Shown here: positions 20,320 through 28,669 of the stretch, one piece after another
Layout: every line of letters begins with the position of its first letter
How positions within the stretch are numbered: position 1 is the first letter of the stretch
Origin: SHVO01 sp050246995
Lineage (GTDB): Bacteria; Pseudomonadota; Alphaproteobacteria; Rhodospirillales; Rhodospirillaceae
Reading direction: 5' to 3'
Length of the DNA stretch: 64,000 nucleotides
Assembly: GCA_050246995.1 (NCBI GenBank)
Contig: JBFWVA010000008.1
Location: 124,001-188,000 of the forward strand
Position numbers and translations under genes: made by a program
The notes under the pieces: model-generated
What the model was told of the DNA's origin: nothing
Seen by the model: only the letters and a program-made list of their open reading frames with translations
Database searches by the model: none

Positions 20320-21293
20320 TCGGGGCGGTCCTCTTGTGCGCGTTCCTTGCGCTTGGCGTCGCGGCGGTCGTAGGCCTCGACAATGCGTGTGACGAGGTCA
20401 TGGCGCACCACGTCGCGCGCGCTGAACCGCACAAGACTGACACCCTTCACGCTGTCCAACGTCTCCAGTGCGTCTTCCAACCCCGATTTCACGCCGCGCG
20501 GCAAATCGATTTGGCTGAGATCGCCGGTGACGACCATGCGGGAATTCTCGCCGATACGCGTGAGGGCCATCTTCATCTGCACCGGCGTGGTGTTCTGCGC
20601 TTCGTCCAGGATGATAAACGAATTGGCGAGCGTGCGCCCGCGCATGAAGGCGAGCGGTGCGACTTCGATCTCGCCCGATACCAGCAACTTCGCGACTTGG
20701 TCGCCCGGCAGCATGTCGTAGAGCGCGTCGTACAGTGGACGCAGATACGGATCGACTTTCTCGCGCATGTCGCCGGGTAGGAACCCGAGACGCTCGCCCG
20801 CTTCCACCGCGGGGCGTGACAAGATGATGCGGTCGATGACGCCGGCCATCTTCAGCGACACGGCCTTTGCGACAGCGATGTAAGTCTTGCCGGTCCCGGC
20901 CGGACCAAGCGCGAAGACCAGTTCGTGATCGTTCAGCGCCTTGAGATAGGCGCCTTGCCCGATGGAACGGGCGCCGATCTGTTTCTTACGCGTGCGGATC
21001 GCAAGTTCACTGACGTTGTCGCCGTCGGGTTCCGCGGTGCGGACGGCGCCGTCGATATCGCCGGTTTCCAGTTCGTGTCCTTTCGCGAGATGGTCGTAAA
21101 GACGATAGAGGGTACGCTCAGCCATTTGTATACGGCCGGGCGTGCCTTCAATGGTGATCGTATTGCCGCGATGGTTCAGCACCACGTTCAATCGCTGCTC
21201 GAGGCGATGTAAGTTACTGTTCTGCGGTCCCACCAGCGCCTGCAGGAGCCCGTTGTCGGAGAACTCGCATCTGACGTGTGTGGCTTCGCTCAT
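20316..21293 (-). CDS. PhoH-like ATPase
   Basis: This 325-residue protein has an N-terminal KH-like part and a PhoH P-loop domain: GPAGTGKTYIAVAKAV (Walker A), SRPAVEAGERLGFLPGDMREKVDPYLRPLYD and FIILDEAQNTTP (Walker B), then VVTGDLSQIDLP. PhoH/YbeZ partners YbeY in RNA metabolism. ATG 21293 overlaps the miaB stop by 4 nt; the longer frame upstream only reads through miaB. Confidence 0.93.
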   Translation of the reverse strand: MSEATHVRCEFSDNGLLQALVGPQNSNLHRLEQRLNVVLNHRGNTITIEGTPGRIQMAERTLYRLYDHLAKGHELETGDIDGAVRTAEPDGDNVSELAIRTRKKQIGARSIGQGAYLKALNDHELVFALGPAGTGKTYIAVAKAVSLKMAGVIDRIILSRPAVEAGERLGFLPGDMREKVDPYLRPLYDALYDMLPGDQVAKLLVSGEIEVAPLAFMRGRTLANSFIILDEAQNTTPVQMKMALTRIGENSRMVVTGDLSQIDLPRGVKSGLEDALETLDSVKGVSLVRFSARDVVRHDLVTRIVEAYDRRDAKRKERAQEDRPE

Positions 21294-22696
21294 GCCGTCT
21301 TGATCGTGCTCGCGCAAGCGCCCTCGGAAGCGTCGGCCCAAACGGCCCCGAGGCTAAAGGCCTCGACCGATACGACTTTCAAACGCGCGACGGTGCCGAT
21401 GTGTTTCGGATCGGCCGTGACGTGCACAGCCTGTAAATAAGGGCTTTTGCCCACAATCTGGCCGGGATGGCGGCCCGTGTGCGTGAGCAGGACGTCAAAG
21501 GTGCGCCCGAGGCTGGCCTGGTTGAAGGAGCGCTGTTGCTCGGTCAGCAGGTCCTGCAACGCGTAGAGGCGCGCGTCTTTCACGTCCTCGGGCACTTGCG
21601 TTTTCAACACCGCGGCCGGTGTTCCGGCGCGCGCGCTGTATTTGAAGGAGAAGGCCTGCGCGAAGGTGATCTCGCGCACGAGCGCCATCGTCGCTTCGAA
21701 ATCCTTGTCGCTCTCGCCGGGATACCCAACGATGAAGTCCGATGACAACGCCATGTCGGGACGGTAGCCGCGCAAGGTTGCGATGATGCGGCGGTAGTCA
21801 TCGGCGGCGTGGCCACGGTTCATGGCTTCCAAGATTTTGTCCGAGCCCGACTGTACCGGAAGATGCAGGAACGGCATCAGCGCCGGCAGGTCGCGGTGCG
21901 CGGCCATCAGTGCGTCGTCCATGTCGCGTGGATGCGAGGTGGTGTAGCGAATGCGCGAAAGGCCTTCGATCTCGGCCAGTGCGCGGGCAAGGCGCCCGAG
22001 GTTCCACACTTCACCATCAACGCCCGCGCCGTGATAGGCGTTGACGTTCTGGCCGAGCAGCGTGATCTCGCGCGCGCCGCTTTCAACAAGACTTTTCGCT
22101 TCGCGCAAGATGTCGGCGACGGGGCGCGAATATTCGGCGCCGCGGGTGTAAGGCACGACACAGAAGGTGCAGAACTTGTCGCAGCCTTCCTGGATCGACA
22201 GGAACGCAGCCGGTCCATCAGCGCGCGGCGCGGGCAGGTGATCGAACTTGGGTTCGACCGGGAATTCGGTGTCGAGGATGCCGGCCGACTTGCTTCCCGT
22301 TTTGCCATCTCGTGTACGCGCGGCGCGCGCCACCATCTCGGGCAGGCGGTGATAGGTCTGGGGGCCGAGCACGATATCGACAAACGGCGCGCGGGCCATG
22401 ATCTCGGCGCCTTCCGCCTGTGCGACACAGCCGGCCACGGCGATGATCATGTCCTTGCCGGCGGCGGCGCGTTCACTGCGGTAAGCGCGCACGCGCCCGA
22501 GGTCCGAGAACACCTTCTCGGCGGCCTTCTCGCGGATATGGCAGGTATTCAGGATGACCATGTCGGCGTCGGCGGGACTTTCCGCCGGGGCATAGCCAAG
22601 CGGCGCCAACACGTCCGCCATGCGCGCGGAATCGTAGACGTTCATCTGGCAGCCGTAGGTCTTGATGAACAGCCGTTTGGCCGGGGTGTCGGTCAT
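21290..22696 (-). CDS. miaB: tRNA-2-methylthio-N6-isopentenyladenosine methylthiotransferase
   Basis: This 468-residue radical-SAM enzyme adds the methylthio group at tRNA A37. The auxiliary cluster cysteines lie in TYGCQMN, LNTCHIREKA and VAGCVAQAEG; the radical SAM motif is GCDKFCTFCVVPYTRG. A TRAM domain closes the protein. The start is ATG 22696. It heads the miaB-phoH-ybeY-corC-lnt run, all overlapping by 1-4 nt. Confidence 0.96.
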   Translation of the reverse strand: MTDTPAKRLFIKTYGCQMNVYDSARMADVLAPLGYAPAESPADADMVILNTCHIREKAAEKVFSDLGRVRAYRSERAAAGKDMIIAVAGCVAQAEGAEIMARAPFVDIVLGPQTYHRLPEMVARAARTRDGKTGSKSAGILDTEFPVEPKFDHLPAPRADGPAAFLSIQEGCDKFCTFCVVPYTRGAEYSRPVADILREAKSLVESGAREITLLGQNVNAYHGAGVDGEVWNLGRLARALAEIEGLSRIRYTTSHPRDMDDALMAAHRDLPALMPFLHLPVQSGSDKILEAMNRGHAADDYRRIIATLRGYRPDMALSSDFIVGYPGESDKDFEATMALVREITFAQAFSFKYSARAGTPAAVLKTQVPEDVKDARLYALQDLLTEQQRSFNQASLGRTFDVLLTHTGRHPGQIVGKSPYLQAVHVTADPKHIGTVARLKVVSVEAFSLGAVWADASEGACASTIKTA

Positions 22697-22748
22697 CGCC
22701 TCTGTGTATAAGACAAGGTTGAGACGCGGTTTCTAACGCCTAAACAGG

Positions 22749-22775
22749 GTAAAAGCAAAACAGGGCTTTTGGCTG
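22749..22775 (-). terminator. Weak hairpin after the PlsC-type gene
   Basis: On the minus strand AAAAGC and GCTTTT pair over 6 bp around an 8-nt T-rich loop about 20 nt after the acyltransferase stop. It is A/T-rich, but it lies just before miaB and may end or reduce read-through. Confidence 0.3.
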
Positions 22776-22788
22776 TGGGCGTAAGGGC

Positions 22789-23601
22789 TTATGACCCTTC
22801 GCGTCCCGCGAGCAAGCGGGCGAATCCGGCCCGGGTGACCCGGTCGCAGTGCGCGGCCAGTTCCTTACGGCTGGTAAACTGGGCCAGGGTGACCGGCGGG
22901 TGGAAGGTCACTTCGGCGGTGAGTTTGCCAAGGCGCATGATCTGCCACATGTGCGACAGCATCTCCATGTCGCCGTACCAGGCGACGAAAGGACGCCAGC
23001 CGACACCAATCGGCATACCGTTGAGACGGGTGTAGGCCATCGAAACCGGCTGCACGGTGACAGGGCGCTCCGTCCCGTCGGCGGCCACCGCGTGACGTTC
23101 GGCCACCGTGAAAAGCGCGCTCTTGAACGGCTTCATGGTGTTGCCGTCACCCGAGGTGGCCTCGGGGAACATGATGAGCGTATCGCCGGCGTCGAGACGT
23201 TCCTGAAGCTGGTCGCGCGCTTCTTTCGTCGCGGTGCGCCGCCGGTCGATGAAAATGGTCTGCCCCGCCTTGGCCATCCAGCCGAAGCCCGGCCAACTGG
23301 CGATATCGGCTTTGGCGACGAAATCGCCGGGCACGACCGAACCCAGCACCACGATGTCGAAGTACGAGATGTGATTGGCGACCACCAGGCGCGGCGCGGC
23401 GGCGCTTTGTTTGCCGCGCGTGACCACATCGAGGCCCACCAGCGCGCACAGGAAGCGGTAGTAGCGGCCGCGGAACGCGACGGAATTGCCCGTAAGGATA
23501 TTCAACGTCGCGGCCGTCAGGCTCGCGATGACCGCTGAGACAACGAAAATGCCAATGCGAGTAACGGCAATGAGGGCGCCGCGCATCGGCAGCGCCGGCA
23601 C
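22789..23601 (-). CDS. PlsC-type 1-acyl-sn-glycerol-3-phosphate (or OlsA-type) acyltransferase
   Basis: This roughly 270-residue membrane-associated acyltransferase has an N-terminal hydrophobic segment (LIAVTRIGIFVVSAVIASL) and the conserved blocks VVANHISYFDIVVLG (HX4D variant), IFIDRRR and LIMFPEATSGDGN. Sitting next to an OlsB-like gene, it may be the OlsA half of ornithine-lipid synthesis or ordinary lysophosphatidate acyltransferase. The start is uncertain: GTG 23601 has GAGG 8 nt upstream; ATG 23586 and a longer frame to 23727 overlapping the neighbour are alternatives. Confidence 0.85.
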   Translation of the reverse strand: MPALPMRGALIAVTRIGIFVVSAVIASLTAATLNILTGNSVAFRGRYYRFLCALVGLDVVTRGKQSAAAPRLVVANHISYFDIVVLGSVVPGDFVAKADIASWPGFGWMAKAGQTIFIDRRRTATKEARDQLQERLDAGDTLIMFPEATSGDGNTMKPFKSALFTVAERHAVAADGTERPVTVQPVSMAYTRLNGMPIGVGWRPFVAWYGDMEMLSHMWQIMRLGKLTAEVTFHPPVTLAQFTSRKELAAHCDRVTRAGFARLLAGREGS

Positions 23602-23633
23602 AAGCTGCGCCTCTTCGAGGTCGCTCGGATCGA

Positions 23634-24692
23634 TTAAGAGGCTTTTTTGAATGACGCTGACTCGGTGCCGATGTCGTAGTGACGGGTGTAGCGTTCTTCG
23701 ATCAGGTCGGTCTTCACGATGATGCAAACATCAGTCGTGTTGAACTGGTGATCGACGACGGCCCCGTCGCCGATGAAACCGCCGACGCGCAAATAACCCT
23801 TGAGAAGCGGGGGTAAACTCGCGAGCGCGCGCTTCGGGTCGATCGCTTCCTTCGGCAGAAGATTCATCTCGACTTTCCGGTGCGGCAGTGCGGTCGCGCG
23901 CAGCGCCTCGGGCGCGAGGTGATAGTGGTAGAGGTAGGAGAGCTGCACGGCGAGTTGCTGCGGGTCGGTGCCTGGCAGGCTTGCGCAGCCGAACATGAGA
24001 TCGATGCCGTAGGCGTTCACATATTCCGATACGCCGCGCCATAGGAGCTGCATGGTCGCGCGGTTGCGGTATCCCGCGTCGACGCACGAGCGGCCGAGCT
24101 CGAGCACCCTTCCTGGAAAGCTCGCGAGCTTGGTGATGTCGTATTCGGAGGCCGAATAAAAGCTGCCGGCGGCGCGCGCATGTTCGCGGCGGATGAAGCG
24201 GTAGGTGCCGACGACGGGATCGTCTTTGCGTTCGGCGTCGACCACGAGCAGATGGTCACAGATGGTGTCGAATTTGTCGAAGTCGCGGCGCGAGGCTTGC
24301 ATCTGCGCGTCGGGTTTCGCGCCCATCTCGTCGTAGAAGACGCGGTAGCGCAGCGCCTGGGCGGCGTCGAGTTCGTCGGCCGAGTTCGCGAGACGGATGA
24401 CCTGGCTGCCGGCGGTCACCGGCACGAACGTGCGCGCGCCTCCGGGCGCGGCGAGGCCGGCGGATGCCAGCGCACCCGAGGGGGTGTTGGTGGAGGGCGG
24501 CAACAAAAGTGTCATCGGTCTGTATCCCAACCGCGCGTTCAGGCCGTGGCGCTGCGTAAGGAACTGCAGCGTGAGGCGGAGCGTCGACTGAAAGGCCGCG
24601 CCGGGCTTGCGGCTCAACGAAACTGTCTTGGATTTCAACGATTCCGTTGCCCGGCCGAGCAAGGCCAGGGGTTTCCGAAACGCACCGTCCAT
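23634..24692 (-). CDS. OlsB-like hemolysin-family acyltransferase (GNAT fold)
   Basis: Up to 352 residues. The core (from about residue 95) matches the OlsB/hemolysin-related N-acyltransferases that attach 3-hydroxyacyl-ACP to ornithine: ALRYRVFYDEMGA, DFDKFDTICDHLLVVD, VGTYRFIRREHA, LELGRSCVDAGYRN and DLMFGCASLPGTDP. The first 60 residues are basic and poorly conserved; an ATG at 24515 may be the true start. Paired with the downstream PlsC-type gene it forms an olsB-olsA-like module for phosphorus-free ornithine lipids. Substrate is inferred. Confidence 0.82.
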   Translation of the reverse strand: MDGAFRKPLALLGRATESLKSKTVSLSRKPGAAFQSTLRLTLQFLTQRHGLNARLGYRPMTLLLPPSTNTPSGALASAGLAAPGGARTFVPVTAGSQVIRLANSADELDAAQALRYRVFYDEMGAKPDAQMQASRRDFDKFDTICDHLLVVDAERKDDPVVGTYRFIRREHARAAGSFYSASEYDITKLASFPGRVLELGRSCVDAGYRNRATMQLLWRGVSEYVNAYGIDLMFGCASLPGTDPQQLAVQLSYLYHYHLAPEALRATALPHRKVEMNLLPKEAIDPKRALASLPPLLKGYLRVGGFIGDGAVVDHQFNTTDVCIIVKTDLIEERYTRHYDIGTESASFKKAS

Positions 24693-24714
24693 GCCGGGAT
24701 ACTCTTAACAGTTA

Positions 24715-24743
24715 GGGGGACTGGCTGACAGCCAAATTCCCCC
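24715..24743 (-). other. Nested stem-loop between fur and the OlsB-like gene
   Basis: GGGGGA (24715-24720) pairs with TCCCCC (24738-24743), and inside TGGCT (24722-24726) pairs with AGCCA (24730-24734) around a 3-nt loop. It lies 32 nt after the fur stop and 22 nt before the next ATG, without a T-tract, so it may be an mRNA stabiliser or a weak terminator. Confidence 0.45.
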
Positions 24744-24775
24744 AAAACTACGCCCGGCTGGCACCAGATGTCGTG

Positions 24776-25216
24776 TTATTCTTCTGTTGCTTTATCTGCA
24801 TCTAGCGGCAGCACGTACAACTCCAGGCGGTGTCCCACCAATTTGTACCCGTGCTTGCTGGCGATCTCCTGCTGGAGCTGCTCGATTTCCTCATTATGGA
24901 ACTCGATCACCTTGCCGGAGCGCACATCGATCAGATGGTCGTGGTGGGTGGCTGGGGTTTCCTCATAACGGGCACGGCCGTCGCCAAATTCGTGGCGTTT
25001 GACGATCCCGGCTTCCTCGAAAAGGCGCATCGTCCGGTAGACGGTCGCGATGGAGATGCGCGGGTCTTCGGCGGCCGAGCGGCGATGAACCTCTTCCACG
25101 TCCGGATGGTCCTGCGCTTCCGAGAGCACGTGCGCGATGATGCGCCGCTGCTCGGTCATCTTCATGCCCTTTTCGGCGCAAACTTGTTCGATGTGAGACA
25201 GAGGCCGCGTCGCCAT
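24776..25216 (-). CDS. fur: Fur-family metal-responsive repressor (alphaproteobacterial Fur/Mur type)
   Basis: This 146-residue protein has the winged-helix DNA-binding domain (KMTEQRRIIAHVL, DPRISIATVYRTMRLFEEAGIVKRHEF) and the metal site region THHDHLIDVRSGKVIEFHNEEIEQLQ, with the HRLELYVLPL ending. The CXXC pairs that bind structural zinc in E. coli Fur are absent, as in alphaproteobacterial Fur/Mur, where the protein may sense manganese or iron. ATG 25216 gives the family N-terminus MATRPLSHIEQVC; the longer frame is not supported. The iron-storage pair bfd/bfr in this window is a candidate target. Confidence 0.92.
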   Translation of the reverse strand: MATRPLSHIEQVCAEKGMKMTEQRRIIAHVLSEAQDHPDVEEVHRRSAAEDPRISIATVYRTMRLFEEAGIVKRHEFGDGRARYEETPATHHDHLIDVRSGKVIEFHNEEIEQLQQEIASKHGYKLVGHRLELYVLPLDADKATEE

Positions 25217-25317
25217 AACTAAATTCCTTGCTGTCGACCGGGGGAGCGCGAAGGCCACCGGGGAAGGAGGCCTATCATAGTGCGGGCCCTCGGGCCGTAA
25301 AGAGATCAAAGACCGCC

Positions 25318-25336
25318 CCTGCGAGTCACTCGCAGG
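25318..25336. promoter_or_regulatory. 19-bp perfect palindrome in the fur/TusA-like divergent region
   Basis: CCTGCGAGT-C-ACTCGCAGG is a perfect dyad with 9-bp arms, 43 nt before the TusA-like start and about 100 nt before fur. As RNA it could be an 8-bp hairpin with a 3-nt loop; as DNA it could be an operator. No known consensus was recognised. Confidence 0.45.
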
Positions 25337-25379
25337 CATGGTCCGGAGTCCAGTGGCCGAGGCCACGCGGAGTGGATAT

Positions 25380-25643
25380 ATGTCAGCCATGACTGCGGCG
25401 CCATTCTTCATTGATATCACCGGGGACGTCTGTCCCCTCACCTTCGTGAAAACGAAGTTGCTGCTGGAGAAAATGCCCGTTGGGGCGACCGTGACCGTGC
25501 GCCTCAAAGGCGCGCAGCCGCTGGACAATGTACCGCGCTCGGTGAAGGCGCATGGGCACGAGGTGGTTTCGCTTGTGCGCGAGGATCAGCTGACCGAAGC
25601 CGATCCCCGGGTCCCGCATATCCTAGTGGTGCGGCGCTGCTAG
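25380..25643 (+). CDS. TusA/SirA-family sulfur carrier-like protein
   Basis: This 87-residue protein fits the TusA/SirA/YedF fold: FIDITGDVCPLTFVKTKLLLEKMPVG holds the conserved Cys-Pro at the start of helix 1 (Cys about residue 15), followed by VTVRLKGAQPLDNVPRSVKAHGHEV. Members relay persulfide sulfur, for example for tRNA thiolation; the partner here is unknown. GGAG lies 7 nt before ATG 25380; the longer frame upstream lacks a ribosome binding site. Its 3' end overlaps convergent rimI by 21 nt. Confidence 0.82.
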   Translation: MSAMTAAPFFIDITGDVCPLTFVKTKLLLEKMPVGATVTVRLKGAQPLDNVPRSVKAHGHEVVSLVREDQLTEADPRVPHILVVRRC

Positions 25644-26096
25644 CGCCGCCGGCTGGAGCGCGAGGGCCATGATCACCGCATCGACGCGCCCCGACGGCCC
25701 TCTTTCATAATACTTCGCGCGCCGGCCCGTGACGGCGAAGCCGTGTTTTTCATAAAGCGCGCGCGCGGGCGCGTTGTCCTCCGCGACTTCCAGGAAGAGA
25801 CGGTGTGTTCCGCCTGCGCGCAGCATCCGTACGGCCTCCGCCAAGAGGCTTTCCGCGACGCCCCGGCGCCGAAAATCCGGCGCGACCGCGAGTGTGAGAA
25901 TCTCCGCCTCGTCCGCGACCGCCCGAATCAGGATGAATCCCTCGGGCGCGGCGCCGGTCAACATGAGGCCGGCGACGCCGGGTTGCTCCAGAAGGGTGGC
26001 GAACTCGGCGTCGCTCCACGGCGCCGTGAAGCTCGTGCGATGCAGCGCGCCCGCGACCTGCGCATGCGCGGGTTCCAGGCGGATGATGCCGCTCAC
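25623..26096 (-). CDS. rimI: RimI-type ribosomal protein S18 alanine N-acetyltransferase
   Basis: This 157-residue GNAT enzyme is next to tsaB, as is usual for rimI. It shows PWSDAEFATLL, the acetyl-CoA loop VAPDFRRRGVAESLL and LEVAEDNAPARALYEKHGFAVTGRRAKYYERG. RimI acetylates the N-terminal alanine of S18. The start is GTG, overlapping the tsaB stop by 4 nt. The C-terminal tail overlaps the convergent TusA-like gene. Confidence 0.9.
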   Translation of the reverse strand: MSGIIRLEPAHAQVAGALHRTSFTAPWSDAEFATLLEQPGVAGLMLTGAAPEGFILIRAVADEAEILTLAVAPDFRRRGVAESLLAEAVRMLRAGGTHRLFLEVAEDNAPARALYEKHGFAVTGRRAKYYERGPSGRVDAVIMALALQPAALAAPHH

Positions 26097-26767
26097 GGCC
26101 TAAGCTTTCCGCCGTGCGGCGCAAGCGTGATTTTCGGCGGGAGTACATAAAGCGGCAGCGGGCCGCCGGGGTCGGGCGTGCGCAGGGCGGCGAGGCGTGC
26201 GAGCACAACGGCATCGGGTAGCGGATCAGCGGCAGAAGGCGTAGCGCCCTGCAGATGTTCAAGCACTAAAGCCACGCCGTCGCCCGTAACGACAAGATCT
26301 TTCTCGCCGAGCCAATTTGCGATCTCAGCCGGCGGCAGGGCGGCCGGTTGCGCGCATGGTGTGAGGTCACGCGCGGCAAAGGCCTGCACATAGAGGTCGC
26401 CGCGCTTGGTATCGACCGCGGCCAGGATGTGCGCATGGCGCCGGCGTTCGACTTCCGGCACCGCGGCCGCGATCGCTTCCAGCGAATTTATTCCGATGAC
26501 GGGTTTTCCCGCGGCGAGCCCGAGGGCGCGCGCGGTGGATAGACCGACGCGAACGCCGGTGAATGAACCCGGCCCGATCGTGACGGCGATGCGGTCGAGC
26601 GCGTCGTACGCAACACCGGCCTTCTCCATCACTTCCTCAATCTGAGGGATCAGGATTTCCGCCTGACCCTGATCCATCAGTTCGCGGATATGCGCCAGCG
26701 CCGCGCCGTCCTTGACGAGGGCGACGGAGCACGCGGCGGTCGTGGTGTCGAAGGCAAGGACAAGCAT
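26093..26767 (-). CDS. tsaB: TsaB, tRNA threonylcarbamoyladenosine complex subunit
   Basis: TsaB is the scaffold partner of TsaD in making t6A37 of ANN-decoding tRNAs. The 224-residue protein has the ASKHA opening LVLAFDTTTAACSVAL and the signature AVTIGPGSFTGVRVGLSTARALGL. TsaD, its partner, is encoded about 6 kb away at 32862. The start is ATG; the 3' end is coupled to rimI. Confidence 0.94.
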   Translation of the reverse strand: MLVLAFDTTTAACSVALVKDGAALAHIRELMDQGQAEILIPQIEEVMEKAGVAYDALDRIAVTIGPGSFTGVRVGLSTARALGLAAGKPVIGINSLEAIAAAVPEVERRRHAHILAAVDTKRGDLYVQAFAARDLTPCAQPAALPPAEIANWLGEKDLVVTGDGVALVLEHLQGATPSAADPLPDAVVLARLAALRTPDPGGPLPLYVLPPKITLAPHGGKLRP

Positions 26768-26855
26768 CGCGTTTCAGAGAGAAGTGCTGAGGGCAGGCAC
26801 AATATTCTGTATCATCGTCTCTATCATCACTTTCGACATAGCACTTCGAGCCGGC

Positions 26856-27419
26856 ATGAGCCTCATTGAAATAGCGCCTCCCGCCTTCGATGTCGTCATC
26901 GACATCGCTTACGCGACCTCCAACAATTTCACGGGTAAGCCAGTCTATGCCCGCCCCGGCTGTTATCTGAATGAAGACGCGGCCGCCGGCCTGAAGACCG
27001 CGCTCGATCTTGCCCGTCCCCTCGGCTTTCGGTTCAAGGTGTTTGACGCGTTTCGCCCGTCCGAAGCGCAGTGGGTGCTGTGGAATCACACGCCGGATCC
27101 CAATTTTCTCGCCGACCCAAGCCGCGGGTCGCCTCACTCGATGGGCGCGGCTGTGGATTTAACCTTGATCGACGAAGCGGGCCGCGAGCTCGACATGGGC
27201 ACGCCTTTCGACGCCTTCACGCCGCTGTCGCATCATGGCCGCACCGACATCTCCGCCGAAGCGCAGCGCAACCGCGCGATTCTGCTTGGGATCATGACCG
27301 CCGCCGGTTGGGACTTTTATCGCAATGAGTGGTGGCACTATCAGTTGTTCAATGCGCGGGCGAAGTATCCCGTGTTGGGCGACGCCGCGCTCCCGGTCTC
27401 GATGATGCCGAAGGCGTAA
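26856..27419 (+). CDS. D-alanyl-D-alanine dipeptidase (VanX/DdpX family)
   Basis: This 187-residue zinc peptidase hydrolyses D-Ala-D-Ala dipeptide. The zinc ligands and catalytic Glu appear in GSPHSMGAAVDLTL (SxHxxGxAxD) and in NEWWHYQLF (ExxWH). FDAFRPSEAQWVLW holds the conserved Arg. There are no vanS/R/H/A genes nearby, so a cell-wall recycling role is more likely than vancomycin resistance. ATG 26856 gives a cytosolic protein; a GTG at 26784 would add a hydrophobic N-terminus, so periplasmic export is an open alternative. Confidence 0.88.
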   Translation: MSLIEIAPPAFDVVIDIAYATSNNFTGKPVYARPGCYLNEDAAAGLKTALDLARPLGFRFKVFDAFRPSEAQWVLWNHTPDPNFLADPSRGSPHSMGAAVDLTLIDEAGRELDMGTPFDAFTPLSHHGRTDISAEAQRNRAILLGIMTAAGWDFYRNEWWHYQLFNARAKYPVLGDAALPVSMMPKA

Positions 27420-27420
27420 G

Positions 27421-28665
27421 CTAGGCTTTCGCGAGTTCGGCAACGCTGCGCGGGCCGCGTTTGCCGTCAGGCTCCCGGCGCGCGTCCAAGGCCACCTGTA
27501 GCCACTCCGCGGCCTTTTCCGAATCTCCGCGTTCGCGCGTCTCCACGTCGGCCATGAGGCGCGCCGCCCGCGCGCGCACATCCGGCTCCATATTCTCCGC
27601 GGTCAGAGGCGCCAAGCGATTGCGCGCTTGTCCCCAAAGTTCGGCGTCGAGCGACGCGCGCGCAACGGCGAGGCGCGTTTCGGGATGGTCGGGGTCGATG
27701 TGGGTCAGGTTGTCGACGCGACGTGCGTAGTCCAATGCGGTCTCGCCGGGAATGAGCACGCGGTATGCGGCGGCAAGATCGGCATGCGGATTAGCCTCCC
27801 ACATCTTTTCGACGAGATGAGCGGCCTTGCGGCCCTTTCCTTGCGCAGCCATCGCGCGGGCGTAGGACGCCGTGGCGGCCACCGGCGCGCCGCCAAGGTC
27901 CATGGCCTGCCGGGCGAGCGACGCGGCGCTCTGTGAATCCCCGTTTTTCAATTCCACTTGCGCCTGCTGCAACAGGAGGCGCGTCTTGATGCGCCGCAGG
28001 TCCTCATTCGAGAAACTATCCCGTGCGGTCTTGGTGTCCGCAAAGGCGAGTGCTTCGTGCCATTGACCCGACGCAATGGTGAGATCGAGCGCCATCTCGA
28101 TCGCCCAGGCCGGCGGATCCTTACGGGCCATCGCGCGCTTGGCGAGATTAAGCGCGCCCACTGTATCGCCATCGCTGGCAGCCTTGATCGCCAGCGAACG
28201 CAGTCCTGCAAGTTCCGTCTGCGGGCGTTCAAGAAGCGCGGTGGCGACTTCCTTCATTTCCTTCATGTCGCCGACGAGTTCGGCTGTTTCCTTGCGCAGC
28301 ATCAAGACGGCGGGGTTGGACTGCAGCAACGATGCAGCTTCCTTGGCGAAACGGCGTGCCGCGGAGGTCTGACCCGACTGCACGGCGGCGAACCCGTCGG
28401 CGAGGCTGGCGAGGCCGCGGTTCAAGCGGCGCTGCTGACGCGCGGCGGTGACGGCGCTTATGACGCCGCTGACGATCGCCAGCGCACGCAGCAAAAAGGC
28501 GATAAGCAGCGTGGCGGCGATGAATAAAGCCACCAGGACGCTCGCGGACGTATCGATGCGCCAGCCGCGCCACTCCAGCGCGACGGTGCCCGGTTCACTC
28601 GCAAGCCAGATCGCCGCGGAGACCAGAAGGACAAGCCCTGCGATGTAGAGGATGAGACGAAGCAT
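27421..28665 (-). CDS. hemY: HemY-type membrane protein with tetratricopeptide-like repeats
   Basis: This 414-residue protein has two N-terminal membrane helices (MLRLILYIAGLVLLVSAAIWLA and SVLVALFIAATLLIAFLLRAL) and the HemY_N feature GTVALEWRGWRIDTS, followed by helical repeats (residues about 90-400). It belongs to the proteobacterial HemY family of heme operons, whose role is not settled, and is not the Gram-positive protoporphyrinogen oxidase. It starts 4 nt after the stop of the HemD-Mic60 fusion, fitting the alphaproteobacterial hemD-mic60-hemY order. Confidence 0.88.
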   Translation of the reverse strand: MLRLILYIAGLVLLVSAAIWLASEPGTVALEWRGWRIDTSASVLVALFIAATLLIAFLLRALAIVSGVISAVTAARQQRRLNRGLASLADGFAAVQSGQTSAARRFAKEAASLLQSNPAVLMLRKETAELVGDMKEMKEVATALLERPQTELAGLRSLAIKAASDGDTVGALNLAKRAMARKDPPAWAIEMALDLTIASGQWHEALAFADTKTARDSFSNEDLRRIKTRLLLQQAQVELKNGDSQSAASLARQAMDLGGAPVAATASYARAMAAQGKGRKAAHLVEKMWEANPHADLAAAYRVLIPGETALDYARRVDNLTHIDPDHPETRLAVARASLDAELWGQARNRLAPLTAENMEPDVRARAARLMADVETRERGDSEKAAEWLQVALDARREPDGKRGPRSVAELAKA

Positions 28666-28669
28666 GACG

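Noticed and set aside
26856..27419. Vancomycin resistance operon
   Set aside because: Only a VanX-like gene is present; no vanH, vanA, vanR or vanS, and the host is Gram-negative.
27421..28665. HemY as protoporphyrinogen oxidase
   Set aside because: The protein has two membrane helices and TPR-like repeats but no FAD-binding motif; it is the proteobacterial HemY family, not the Gram-positive enzyme.
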